From positions 6,709,001 to 6,773,000 of the forward strand of contig CM043967.1 of NCBI GenBank assembly GCA_014529385.2: a stretch of DNA of 64,000 nucleotides. Reading direction: 5' to 3'. Position numbers and translations under genes: made by a program. The number at the start of each line of letters is the position of its first letter. Position 1 is the first letter of the stretch. Shown here one piece after another: positions 32,606-42,543 of the stretch. A model generated the notes under the pieces. That model was not told the origin of the DNA. It did no database searches and was given only the letters and a program-made list of their open reading frames with translations. Origin of the DNA: Adiantum capillus-veneris (taxonomy: Eukaryota > Streptophyta > Polypodiopsida > Polypodiales > Pteridaceae).

Positions 32606-33035
32606 ATAAATCTCACCAAAATTGACAATGAGTATACTTGTATGAAAGAGAAAAGGAGAAGGAACACAATGCAAATTTAAAAATCAAAATGTGATTACTA
32701 GAGGTCAAGTTATGATGACTACAAGTTGCAAGAGAGTAGCCGCTCTCAGTCGTATGCTTCAAACTCAAAACTTGGTAATTATATTGTGTCCTTTTTCCAT
32801 TTTACAAAATAGACTTTATACCTAGGGCTCTTTTGGCCATTGGTCAACTTTACAGGACTCAAATTCCATTACAAACTTTGTGACTCAACTTCTCAGAGAT
32901 TACCCCTCTATAATCAGAGAGTATCAAATAATTACAAAACTTCTTGGAAAAATAATGAAGATATATCAAAATTTTATGCTCATGGAAGAAGGGGTCGACT
33001 CAAAGGGCGTCCATCTGGCTTGATTTCCAACACAC
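32606..33035. other. No gene recognised
   Basis: AT-rich DNA leading into microsatellites. Nothing supported. Confidence 0.35.
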
Positions 33036-33068
33036 ACACACACACATTGATGAAGAGAGAAGGATATA

Positions 33069-33151
<83 letters not shown>

Positions 33152-33301
33152 AAGGAGAGATACAAAGAGAGATTGAAGATTGAGATCTAGATAGAAAGAG
33201 AGACAAAGAGAGGAAGAGAGAGGGGGAGAGAGAGATATCTATCTTCAATCTCTCTTTGTATCTCTCCTTCCCTCTCTCTATATCTCTCTCTCTCTCTCTA
33301 A

Positions 33302-33360
<59 letters not shown>
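33036..33360. repeat. Compound microsatellite with inverted repeat
   Basis: (CA)n at 33,030-33,046, (TA)n at 33,068-33,104, (GA)n at 33,105-33,148, a GA/TC-rich middle and (CA)n at 33,308-33,356. A 27-bp perfect inverted repeat has arms at 33,154-33,180 and 33,241-33,267, separated by 60 bp. The flanks are also roughly complementary (GA against TC). Long low-complexity frames on both strands here are spurious. Confidence 0.9.
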
Positions 33361-33362
<2 letters not shown>

Positions 33363-33380
33363 TAAGCTAGACCTTGCTAG

Positions 33381-33813
33381 ATGGGTACACATTGTGTCCA
33401 TCTATCACAAGCTGGCAAGGGTATAACTCAACAAAGGCAAGAAAACACTATATGCTCCTAATACAATTACCAGGCATGCTCTTACGCTATATGAAGTCAA
33501 GATGCTTATAGATCAAAGAAAGCAAGTGGAGAAGGAGGCCATATATAGAATCATTCAAAAAGAAAATGTTTCCTACAATTCCCTTGAATGGCAAGTATGG
33601 TCTAGAGTTCTTCAATCGCCACCTCAATAGATACTAAAGGCTAAATTAAATAAATAGACAAACAAAAAGCTAAGCGCAAGTGCTGAGTTCAAATTAATAG
33701 TCTAAAATTTTGGAAATACTCCAAAATTCAAGGGAGGAGGATGTAGATAGCGGGAACCCACACGTGGAAGTGGCTTGAGGGTGAGGCTATTTGAGAAACA
33801 TCACAAAGAGAGA

Positions 33814-33847
<34 letters not shown>

Positions 33848-33861
33848 TAAAGAGAGAGTGA
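33381..33861 (+). pseudogene. Flanking repeat, copy A, left part
   Basis: This matches 57,352-57,790 closely: CAAGCTGGCAAGGG, AGGCAAGAAAACA, GAAGTCAAGATG and so on. In translation a decayed frame gives YEVKMLIDQRKQVEKEAIYR and IIQKENVSYN, also readable in the other copy. The sequence continues after the chromovirus at 55,727, so the element split this copy. The protein is not recognised. Confidence 0.65.
33809..33853. repeat. (GA)n microsatellite
   Basis: Impure GA run just left of the chromovirus target duplication. Confidence 0.9.
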
Positions 33862-34982
33862 GAGTCTGTACGGTCCCCATTCTAAAAGATCGGGGCGACT
33901 TGGAAGATAGACTTCTTTATCCTCTAAATCCGTTGATGACACCCTACTCCAATAATGCGAAGCAAGGATACGAGCAATGAAAGAGAAGAAGACTTCCACC
34001 TAATGTGTTCGTAATTGCAAGACCCTATGCCACAAGCCAGTTTGATGAGGTTAAAGGTTCTATGGACTCTAGATCCTACATTATAAGAGAAGAAAATCCC
34101 TTTCACATATTAAGGATCCAAAAACAACGCCTTTTTTCCCACGTTTTAAGAGGCATGACCACCATCCTTAAATTCGAAATATGACAAGAGATAAATCTCT
34201 AACTAACTAAGACAAAGTGAAAAGTACTCAACTACTCGAGTCCACCCATCCTTGACAAGCAACCTGAGCCGGTCCCCACTTTCCACACCACACTCACCCG
34301 TTCTTTTAATGTTATCTAATTACTACCACGATATATACAACAATGTTCCTTAATTAGTTTCTAGCACATGTTCTTTAATACAATCCTTTCAAACATCATC
34401 AACAATCAATTCTTTCATAACATGAATTAAAAAAAGAACAATTCTAAAATCCGCAAAAAAAGAGAGTCTTTAGTTTCTATACAAGTTTTGCCGCTAACCA
34501 CGGACTTTCTTTGTCTAACCGACAGAGCCTTTGCAAAGGTTTTTCTTAATCGCTAACCGCGAGATGCGCATACTTCCCTATTGCTAACCGCAAGGGACAT
34601 CTTGCTACCCGCAAGGCATCTTGCTAACCGCAAGGTAAAAAAAGGAAGTTGATGACCTCAATTTTAATTTCCGCTAATCGCGGATTCCTCTCGCTAACCG
34701 TGACTTCCATCTGGAAACAATATTTTTCTTTCAGTATTTCATATTCTAAATGTTTCTTTCAACAAGATCAATCAAAATCATATTCTCAAACCATAATCAC
34801 TTATCGACAGTATTTCTTTATCAAACAATAACAGTTTATAAAAACAATACTTTTACTACTTTATGAAACATATGCTTGTTTCATGTGATTGAACAATCAC
34901 GTTTCCGGTCGGTTTAAGGTAAGGTCTAAGTTCATCTTACCGGTCAACATGAATACTATGCATAATTATAAATTTGTCTTAC

Positions 34983-35157
34983 CGGATGGAGTGCATGCGG
35001 CTAACTCCTGTGCTGGAGGTTGGAGGGCTTCGACTTCTTCTTCGGTTGATGCTACCACATGAGATATGTTCGGAGTTGACACCTTTCTTCCCACCTTCCT
35101 TGGTGGTGCAACGGCATGGGCGTCCTTAGAACTTCGCGTTACACGCTTGGGAGGCAT
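34983..35157 (-). CDS. LTR-embedded exon-like ORF, 3' LTR copy
   Basis: An ATG at 35,157, about 230 bp after the TATA box, opens MPPKRVTRSSKDAHAVAPPR. The frame runs to a splice-donor-like CCG/GTAAGA at 34,982. The product is basic at the N-terminus, then Glu/Gln-rich (EEEVEALQPPAQELA). The 5' LTR copy (54,909-55,085) has the same frame. Here a 2-bp deletion just before the donor changes the phase from 0 to 1. Confidence 0.5.
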
Positions 35158-35188
35158 AGCTTCGGATTAAAAAAAAGAAAAGCGCGTT

Positions 35189-35237
<49 letters not shown>

Positions 35238-35388
35238 TTCACAAATCGGGTGATGGCACGTCGACGATTGGAGATGGAGATGGCTTGAGGGTGAGAGGTT
35301 AAGGGAGAGAGGCTTCCTCCGGTGCATCGTTATGAGAGAGCTTCCGCTTCCATAGATGTATGTGTTAAAAGTGAGAGGAGAAGGGTCC

Positions 35389-35396
35389 TTTATATA
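35389..35396 (-). promoter_or_regulatory. TATA box, chromovirus 3' LTR
   Basis: TATATAAA on the minus strand in the context GACTATATAAAGGACCC; the same box lies at 55,289-55,296 in the 5' LTR. Confidence 0.7.
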
Positions 35397-35830
35397 GTCC
35401 CTAGGGGGGGTGCTAAGAATATTAAGAGGTTTCAAGAATAGTAGACGGAAAACCTCGCACGTCGTCGCGGCTCTAAATTTTTTATTTTATTTTTTGGCAT
35501 TCGCGAATCCTATGCGCACATTTTCAAAAGCTCTATACTTACAAGTTCCCATTCTATCTTGAGAGAGAGAAAGAAAGAAGTATCCTAATTTTGACTCACC
35601 TCTCTTTCTTTCCTAAAAATACTATCTCTAAGCTTTTTCTTCACTCATAGATTAGGTTCCCACATAAACCTATTGTTCCACCTAAAGAAAGATCATAAAT
35701 AAATAGATTTTGAACCCGATTTCAATCCAATTGCTATGATAAACTCATGATGACTCACAAAATTGAGAATCTCAATTACTTTGCAAAATAACTGAAATGA
35801 CTTATATGGATAAATGTTGGATACATTACA

Positions 35831-35843
35831 ATCTCCCCAACTT
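35831..35843 (-). other. Polypurine tract of chromovirus
   Basis: Minus strand AAGTTGGGGAGAT ends directly before the LTR start TGTAATG. Confidence 0.8.
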
Positions 35844-35860
35844 AGGGATTCGAGATGTCC

Positions 35861-36990
35861 TCATCTCGAGAAAAAGTGAGGATAATCCTTCTCTAAGGTA
35901 GCTTCATCTTCCCATGTTGCATCTTCTTCAGGGTAGTCCTGCCATTGAACAAGGTGTTCTCTGAGGATTCTATTCCAAACAATCTTCTCTCGGGACTCCA
36001 GAATCCTGGATGGTTGGAGTTCTAAGATACTTTGGGTAAACATGACAATCTGTTCATCATTTAGACGCTGATCATCACTGGGGATATAGGGCTTCAATAA
36101 GCTCACATGAAATACGTCATGAACTTTAATATGTTCTGGTAACTTCAACTTGTAAGCTTGAGTACCGATACACTTGATCACTTCATAAGGACCACAATAA
36201 CGTGGGCTAAGCTTCTTGTACTTTCCAAGCGATAAGATACTTCTGTTTGGATGAATCCAAAGAAAAACTTTGTCGCCTTCTTTGAATCTTCTCTCGGACC
36301 TCTTTCCATTTGCATACTGTTTTTGGCGATCTTGAGTCGTTTGAATATCCTTCAAAATGGATTTCGTTTGGCTTTCCATTTCTTCAAGCATCTTCTTAGA
36401 TGCTTCTACTCTTATGGTAGGATCTGAAAAATTAAGCGGAGAGATACAGTCATGTCCATATAAGGCACAAAATGGGATCATACCAATGCTTTGATGATAA
36501 GAAGCATTGTAGGCATACTCCACCAGAGGTAAAAATTGTGTCCATCTATTAGGTTCCCTACTGCAATAAGCTCTGAGAATATCTTCAATGATTTGGTTGA
36601 CTTGTTCGGTTTGTCCATCTGATTGAGGATGGTATGTGGTACTAAAGTTCAATTCTGTCCCAATTTCCTTGAAGAGCGAAGTCCAACAATTTGAAGTAAA
36701 CTTCGCATCTCGATCGCTTACAATTCTCTTGGGTAATCGACGCAATCTGAAAACCTCTTTAACAAATAGTCGTGCAATATCAGAGGTGGTAAATGTTGTC
36801 TTGACTAGGATGAGATGTGCAACCTTCGTGAGTAGATCAATGATCACCATAAGTGAGTTATACCCACCTTGCACTGTAGGTAATCTTGTGACAAAGTCCC
36901 TGCTTATACATTCCCACTTCATTTGTGGAATGTCCAGAGGTTGAAGTTTACCGGGAAGTTTAACTCTTTCAGCCTTAATCCTTTGGCATG
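35861..36990 (-). pseudogene. Integrase with chromodomain
   Basis: 353 open codons from 36,922 to 35,861. The core has the first Asp in SRDFVTRLP, the second in IVSDRDAKF and the Glu in HPQSDGQTEQVN with D-35-E-like spacing. The GPY module (SPRYCGPYEVIKCIGTQAYK) and VHDVFHVSLLKPY follow. A chromodomain ends the protein (ILESREKIVWNRIL, LVQWQDYPEEDATWE). The zinc-binding N-terminal part lies just upstream on the same strand (CLTCQRIKAERV, near 36,990), open but separated by a frame change. This C-terminal part of pol is intact; the upstream pol is not. Confidence 0.9.
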
Positions 36991-37167
36991 TTAAGCACTG
37001 GTGAACATAGCGTAGTACATCTGCCTTTTGTCCAATCCAATAGAAGCTTTTACGTACTGCATTGAGAGTCTTTGCATAACCTGGGTTTCCTGAAGTAGGG
37101 CTATCGTGGCTTCGAACAAAATAGCCTTCTTTAAGTTAGGATCTCTCGGTACACATATCCTATCTGA
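36991..37167 (-). pseudogene. Integrase N-terminal zinc-finger region, frameshifted
   Basis: RICVPRDPNLKKAILFEA is followed in another frame by HDSPTSGNPGYAKTLNAV and FYWIGQKADVLRYVHQC, the HHCC region of a chromovirus integrase. A frameshift near 37,115 breaks it. The insertion at 37,168 separates it from RNase H. Confidence 0.75.
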
Positions 37168-37451
37168 GTGAAAGCATGTTAACCTTTCATGTTTTTTCAT
37201 GTCCCGGACAATGCTAACTAGCATAATTTTGACATATGCTAACTAGTACAATAACTTGAGCTACATCTCAAAGATCTATGACATATGATATATCAATAGA
37301 AAGCACTTGAAACAAGGAATCCAAATGTACAACCTCCGACAAATTTTGATATTATTTGTAAAAAATCTACTGGATGCCCAACTTTTTGAAGATGTGCTAA
37401 CTTGAAACTGCTAACTAGCACAAAAAGCGCGACAGGTTAACATGCTTTCAC
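37168..37451. mobile_element. MITE-like insertion in pol
   Basis: A perfect 18-bp terminal inverted repeat, GTGAAAGCATGTTAACCT at 37,168-37,185 and its complement at 37,434-37,451, encloses 284 bp of non-coding AT-rich DNA. It lies exactly between the end of RNase H and the integrase zinc region, where the parent reading frame would otherwise continue. TGCTAACTAGCA-type palindromes recur inside, near both ends. No clear target duplication is visible, so the superfamily is not assigned. Confidence 0.7.
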
Positions 37452-38700
37452 CCATCTCTGTAATAGAGACAAAGTCTATCTTCTGAGAAGTGTATAATTG
37501 AAGGTATAGTATTTGACTCTCCAGATCGAACAAGGTTAAGCTGCCTTTGATACTCTGGATTAGATGATGTAGCTTCCTTAATCCTTTCAATGATTGGGTT
37601 GTTGGGTATAGATATGAGTCCCATAAAAGGTTCCGACTCAATGAATCTGTAACCGTGTTTTCTTTCCCAGGGCGGTAGAGAATATCAAATTCATACTCCT
37701 GTAAAAGCTCCACCCATTGTCTTTGTCGCATATTCAAGGTTGCTTGGGTAAAGATCCACTTTAAGCTCCTATGGTCGGTTATAAGTCAAAACTTCCTTCC
37801 CAATAAATAGTGTCTCCATAGCTTTAAAGCATGAATGATTGCCAATAGTTCGAGATCATGGGTCGACAGTCCTTTTCATAAACCTTAAGCTTACGAGAGG
37901 TGAAAGCTATTGGTCTACCTTCTTGAGTTAACACTCGTCCAATTGCTATTCCACTAGCATCAGTAAAAACTTCAAAGGCTTGATTGAAATCTGGTAGCTT
38001 TAGACATGGGGCCGTAATCACATATTTCTTAAGTTGGTTGAACCTTTCTTGCTGTACTGGTTCCCAATTGATCCTTGCTCCTTTCTTCAAGAGGTCTGTC
38101 AAGGGTGCGGTGATTACTGCATAATATTTTATAAAGACTCTATACCAGCCTGTGATTCCCAAGAATCCTCTAAGCTCACTTACATTAGTTGGCCGAGGCC
38201 ATTCAACAATGTCTTGAACTTTAGCGGGGTCTACTGAAATTCCTTCTTGTGAAATAATAAATCCCAAGTATTCGATCCTTGGAGAGAAGAATGAACTCTT
38301 GCTCATCTTTGTGTATAGCTTATGTTGTCGAAGAATGTATAACACCTTCCTTAGGTGAGCTTCATGTTCTTGTTCATCTTTTGAGTAGATTAGAATATCA
38401 TCAAAGAAGACAAGGACAAAATTGTCTAGGTAAGGCCTGAAGATATCCTACATCAATCTATTCGATGTAGCTGGAGCATTAGTCAGACCATATGACATTA
38501 CTATAAATTCAAGATGGCCATAACGGGTATTGAAAGCTATCTTCAGAATATCTGATTCCTTTATTCTGATTTGATAGTAACCAGATCTTAGATCTACCTT
38601 TGAGAAGATCTTAGAACCATGTAGACTATCCAGCAATTCATCGATTCATGGTATAGGATAGTTGTTCTTAATTTTCACCTAGTTTAGTCCTCTGTAATCA
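37452..38700 (-). pseudogene. Reverse transcriptase and RNase H of chromovirus
   Basis: RT motifs run from 38,700 downward: IDYRGLN with a stop, [40 protein letters not shown], then FFDDILIYSKDEQEHEA with the FDD catalytic pair near 38,410. 37,824-38,345 is open for 173 codons (YLGFIISQEGISVDPAKVQD, FTDASGIAIG). The RNase H end NMRQRQWVELLQEYEF and YRPGKENTVTDSLSRN lies at 37,600-37,737 after a frameshift. At least three in-frame stops occur between 38,448 and 38,700. Confidence 0.85.
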
Positions 38701-39430
38701 ATGCAGAGTTGTAAAGTCCCATCTTTCTTTTTTTGAAAAAGTACCGGCGCTCCCCAACTAAATTTGCTTGGTCTAATAAATCCCTATTCTATAAGTTGAC
38801 AAAGCTGCTCGTTCAGTTCAATTTCCTCAGGTAAGGCCATTTTGTAAGGTCTCTTTGACACGGGCTCACTTTCTGGGAGAATCTCTATCTCATGGTCAAT
38901 TTCTTGGGTTGAAGGAAGGGAGGTAAGGTCTTCAAGAAAAACATCTGAATATTCATGAAGCCACGATGGTTTTGTATCACTTGAATTTGGATCGATCTTA
39001 TGACCACAAATACTTGTTGACCAGCTCTCATACCTTTGAGTAGACGGTTTGCCTTTACTAATTGAATCTTTGGGCTCCCACTTTTCCCTTTGCACTTTGA
39101 CTTGCCTTGCTTGACTATCTCTAAAGCTCAAACTACCTTGACCACAATGGATGCTAGCCCGATTCTTAGATAACCAATCCATTCCAAGAATCCCATCGTA
39201 CATTCCAACTGGTAGGGTTCTAAAGAAAGCTGAAGTAGTGTGCCCTCCTAGTTCAAAATCAAGGATTCCCACAATATGTCGAGATACTATGGTTTTCCCC
39301 ATTAGCCAATTCTATTGTCATAGGTTTAGCTTGTTTTTTGTTTAGGTTCAACTTTCGTAAACATTTTGGGGATAGAAAAGAATGGGTACTGCCACAATCG
39401 ATGAGAAGGTTAAAAGATTTACCTTGATGA
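38701..39430 (-). pseudogene. Aspartic protease and RT entry
   Basis: The active site NLLIDCGSTHSFLSPK lies near 39,395 (D-C-G). After a frameshift, 38,784-39,302 is open for 172 codons with ILDFELGGHTT, GILGMDWLSKNRASIHC (end of protease) and EIDHEIEILPESEPVSKRPY (lead into RT). A TAG follows LCQLIE at 38,781. [10 protein letters not shown] continues in RT beyond it. Confidence 0.85.
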
Positions 39431-39649
39431 GTGGTTGGGGTCTGAATAACAACGAATTTCCGTTGAGCTCCAGGGTTGTCAATAGCTGTATAGATAGTCG
39501 CTCTTTCTTCTTCTTCACCAATGGTACGTTCTCCTATGATTACACATGCATGTGCATTCCTACCTTGACCTCTTCCAAATGCCCTTGTTGCTCTTCCTCG
39601 CCCTCATCCACGTCCACCACCTCGTCTAGTGTTGTTTCCAATAGGGTGG

Positions 39650-40486
39650 TGTCTTCGGTCTGCCTACTTTGCTATTGCTGAGCTCTGTTAGATAAGTGTG
39701 GACATCTGTTCTGGTAATGTCCCAGTTCTCCACACTCAAAGCATCGAACATCCAACCTTGCAGAGTTTTGCACATTTGCAGCATAGGCTCTTTGTGGTTG
39801 CTTGTCATTATTGGGAAATCTTACTGGTCATCTACCACCATTAAAACTCTGATTCTATTCAACTCTCCTCCTTATGCCTTGCTCCTTCATCAAAGGTTTG
39901 GCTCGCAATAAATCATCTTGCACAGTGGTAGGTTTCATGGCTTCCAGTCGTGAGCTAATTGGTTCTCTTAAACCTTGGCAAAACTGAGCTACTTGTTGCT
40001 CTATCGTCATTGGTGGTGCATAACGCTTAAGATTTATGAACTTTGAGTAATACTCTTCCAGGGATAGGCTGTGTTGCTTCAAGCTAAAGAACTCGTTCAT
40101 CTTTAACGCTTCATGAGTAGGGGGTAAGTATCTTTCCTTCACTGCTTGCTTGATTTCCCTCCAATTCTGGGAATTTTTTAACACTCCCATGTCACGGCAA
40201 TGTTGTTTCCACCATAATTTAGCTTCACCCGTAAGGCGAAACATCCCCAGCATTGCTTGGTTTGTAGGTGCAGTCTTGGTAGCTGAGAAATAATCGTCGA
40301 TAGCTTCAACCCAGACTTTCGTATCCTTTTCCACATTGGCGCCTTCACCCTTAAAAGAAGGTGGTTGCATTTGTTTGAGCAACAATTTCTTCCCTTGAAC
40401 TTCTGTGTATAAAGCATCGTTCCGAGGATTCTCTACTATAGGAGTAATTCGAGGATTCTCCTGCAAATTTTTAACACCAATGCTTA
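39650..40486 (-). pseudogene. gag: gag with CCHC zinc knuckle
   Basis: The frame 39,855-40,466 has 203 codons and a retrotransposon Gag domain: WVEAIDDYFSATKTAPTNQ, FRLTGEAKLWWKQHC, LPPTHEALKMNEFFSLKQ and SLEEYYSKFINLKRYAPP. The knuckle CFECGELGHYQNRC at about 39,720-39,760 is intact but in a shifted frame. There is no ATG at the 5' end. The frame enters from an acceptor-like TTTGCAG/GAG at 40,460, so Gag may start on a spliced upstream exon. The C-terminal region to 39,430 is Glu- and Lys-rich and broken. Confidence 0.8.
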
Positions 40487-40902
40487 TAATAGCTTAAGTC
40501 ATGAAATTATTGGGCTTATCTAGTCCTTTAGAGTTCAACACATGATTCAATTAATCATGACTTACCCAGTCCATCAAACTCAAACACGTGACTTATCCAA
40601 TCACATGACTTAACCAGTCATGTTTTTTCACCAACAATTAGTCAATGACTTGACCAGTCAATCAATTCTTTTGAACAAAACAACTAAATTTATTATTTGC
40701 AACACATATGCATTAATAGGCTTTTTGTCCCCACAGCACTAGTTGCATCAATTACTAACATGAAGCATATAGGGATCACCAAATCTCAATTAAGCTCAAG
40801 AGTAAATTATTTATCAAGAGTCAGTTTCTTTTCCAAAAAAAATCAACGTCTTCTATTGATGTAAGAATACAAATGGCCTTATTACAAAATGTTATAGTAA
40901 CC
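40487..40902. other. Spacer or intron between leader ORF and gag
   Basis: Non-coding in element sense; it contains several repeats of the TGACT(T/G)G(A)CCAGTCA type (about 40,540-40,660). It would be an intron if the leader exon is spliced to gag. Confidence 0.35.
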
Positions 40903-41441
40903 CTAATCCTCAAGTGTATATTTGAAGCCGTGATATTCTTGGGTACTCTTTAGGAAGAAGCGCGGAGGATTTTCTATAGGGGCTAATAATCGATAAGTGG
41001 CGGGTAATTGTGGTAATCCTGTTGTCCATCCCTTGCCCAAGAAGTGGCTAGTTCTCTCCATAACAACCACTCGGTCTTTTGGAACGACCGCAATGACCTT
41101 GTCATAGACCCATCGATTGAGGTTGACGCTTCCATCTACTGTCATTGTTTTGACATTGGTTGGCCAAAAGGTATAGTAATGGACCAGCCTTAGCTCCTCG
41201 CACCATTTGATGCGGCGAAGATCATTATTCAAATTCCCTAAGCTTCCAACCCTGATGGTAAAAGTACTCCCTCGAGACCACCAGGCTCGAGACCATCCTC
41301 GCTGGGTTCGAAAATGTGGCGGAGTGGTCGATATCTCAAGGATCCTCATGACGGATGCCCAAAAATTGTAGTTGTTTGATTGGTACGCAGACATGTACAT
41401 GATGTTGAATACCTGAAACCGCATGTATGCCTCATGCTGAT
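40903..41441 (-). CDS. Leader ORF between 5' LTR and gag, ~179 aa
   Basis: It opens at an acceptor-like TTTCAG/GAT at 41,441 and has its first ATG at 41,424 (MRFQVFNIMYMSAYQSNNYN). It runs without a stop to 40,903. The composition is that of a folded protein, rich in Trp, Arg and Pro: NFWASVMRILEISTTPPHFR, IKWCEELRLVHYYTFWP and FFLKSTQEYHGFKYTLED. No known Gag or pol motif is present. The upstream codons are open from the acceptor in phase 0. That matches the phase of the LTR exon donor at 54,908. An intact frame in an element whose pol has several stops suggests selection or capture. I do not recognise the family. Confidence 0.55.
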
Positions 41442-41585
41442 CCTGAAACGTGTTATATATACAAATACGGAAGAATATAAGATCAATTTAATCGAGTAAT
41501 TTAGAAACAAAAGCAACAATAGTGGGAAAAAAAACGCATTCTTCCCCTACATTCCCCTCTTAACGTTGGGTTAACCTCTGTTTAT

Positions 41586-41602
41586 CCTTGGCTCTGATAC
41601 CA
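41586..41602 (-). other. Primer-binding site, initiator-Met type
   Basis: Minus strand TGGTATCAGAGCCAAGG, two bases after the LTR end ACTTACA. TGGTATCAGAGC is the standard complement of plant initiator-Met tRNA. Confidence 0.92.
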
Positions 41603-41604
41603 AC

Positions 41605-42543
41605 TGTAAGATCCTCGTCCTAAAAGATTGGGGCGACTTGGAAGATAGCCTTCTTTATCCTCTAAATTCGTTGATGACACCCTACTCCGATAATGTGAAG
41701 CAAGGATACGAGCAACGAAAGAGAAGAAGACTTTCACTTGTTGTGTTCGTAGTTGCAAGACCCTACGCCACAAGCCAGGTCGATGAGGTTAAAGGTTCTA
41801 TGAACTCTAGATCCTACATTATAAGAGAAGAAAACCCCTTTCACATATTAAGGATCCAAAAACAACATCTTTTTCCCCACGTTTAAGAGGCACGGCCTCC
41901 ATCCTTAAATCCGAAATATGACAATAGATAAATCTCTAACTAACTAAGACAAAGTGAAAAGTACTCAACTAATCGAGTCCACCCATCCTTGACTAGCAAC
42001 CTGAGCCGGTCCCCACTTTCCACACCGCACTCACCCGTTCTTTTAATGTTATCTAATTACTACTACGATATATACAACATCATCAAAAAATTCTTTCATA
42101 ACAGGAGTTAAAAAAAAATAATCTATAATCCGCAAAAAGAAGAGAGTCTTTAGTTTTTATACAAGTTTTGTCGCTAACCACAGACTTTCTCTGTCCAACC
42201 GACAGAGCCTTTGCAAAGGTTTTTCTTAATCTTCGCTAACCGTGAGATGCGCATACTTCCCTATTGCTAACCACAAGGGACATCTTGCTACCCGCAAGGC
42301 ATCTTGCTAACCGTAAGGTAAAAAAAAGGAAGTTGATGACCTCAATTTTAATTTTTGCTAATCGCGACTTTCATCTGGAAACAATATTTTTCTTTCAGTA
42401 TTTCATCTTCTAAATGTTTCTTTCAACAAGATCAATCAAAATCATATTCTCAAACCATAATCACTGACTGTATTTCTTTATCAAACAATACTTTTACTAC
42501 TTTATGAAACATATGCTTGTTTCATGTGATTGAACAATCATGT
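41605..42543 (-). repeat. 5' LTR of outer chromovirus, primer-site-proximal part
   Basis: Matches 33,867-34,900 of the 3' LTR. It is interrupted at 42,543 by the Tat-type element and resumes at 54,829. Confidence 0.93.

Larger units (their letters stand above)
33867..35830 (-). repeat. 3' LTR of outer chromovirus
   Basis: 1,964 bp, TGTACGG...ACATTACA on the plus strand. It contains TATATAAA (minus) at 35,389-35,396, a (GA)n run at 35,193-35,234 and a short coding frame at 34,983-35,157. A cluster of CTAACCGC-type repeats lies at 34,490-34,700. Confidence 0.93.

Noticed and set aside
33000-33401. Long open frames over GA/TA/CA microsatellites on both strands
   Set aside because: Low-complexity Arg-Glu, Leu-Ser, Cys-Val and Ile-Tyr runs made by dinucleotide repeats; no real protein segment.
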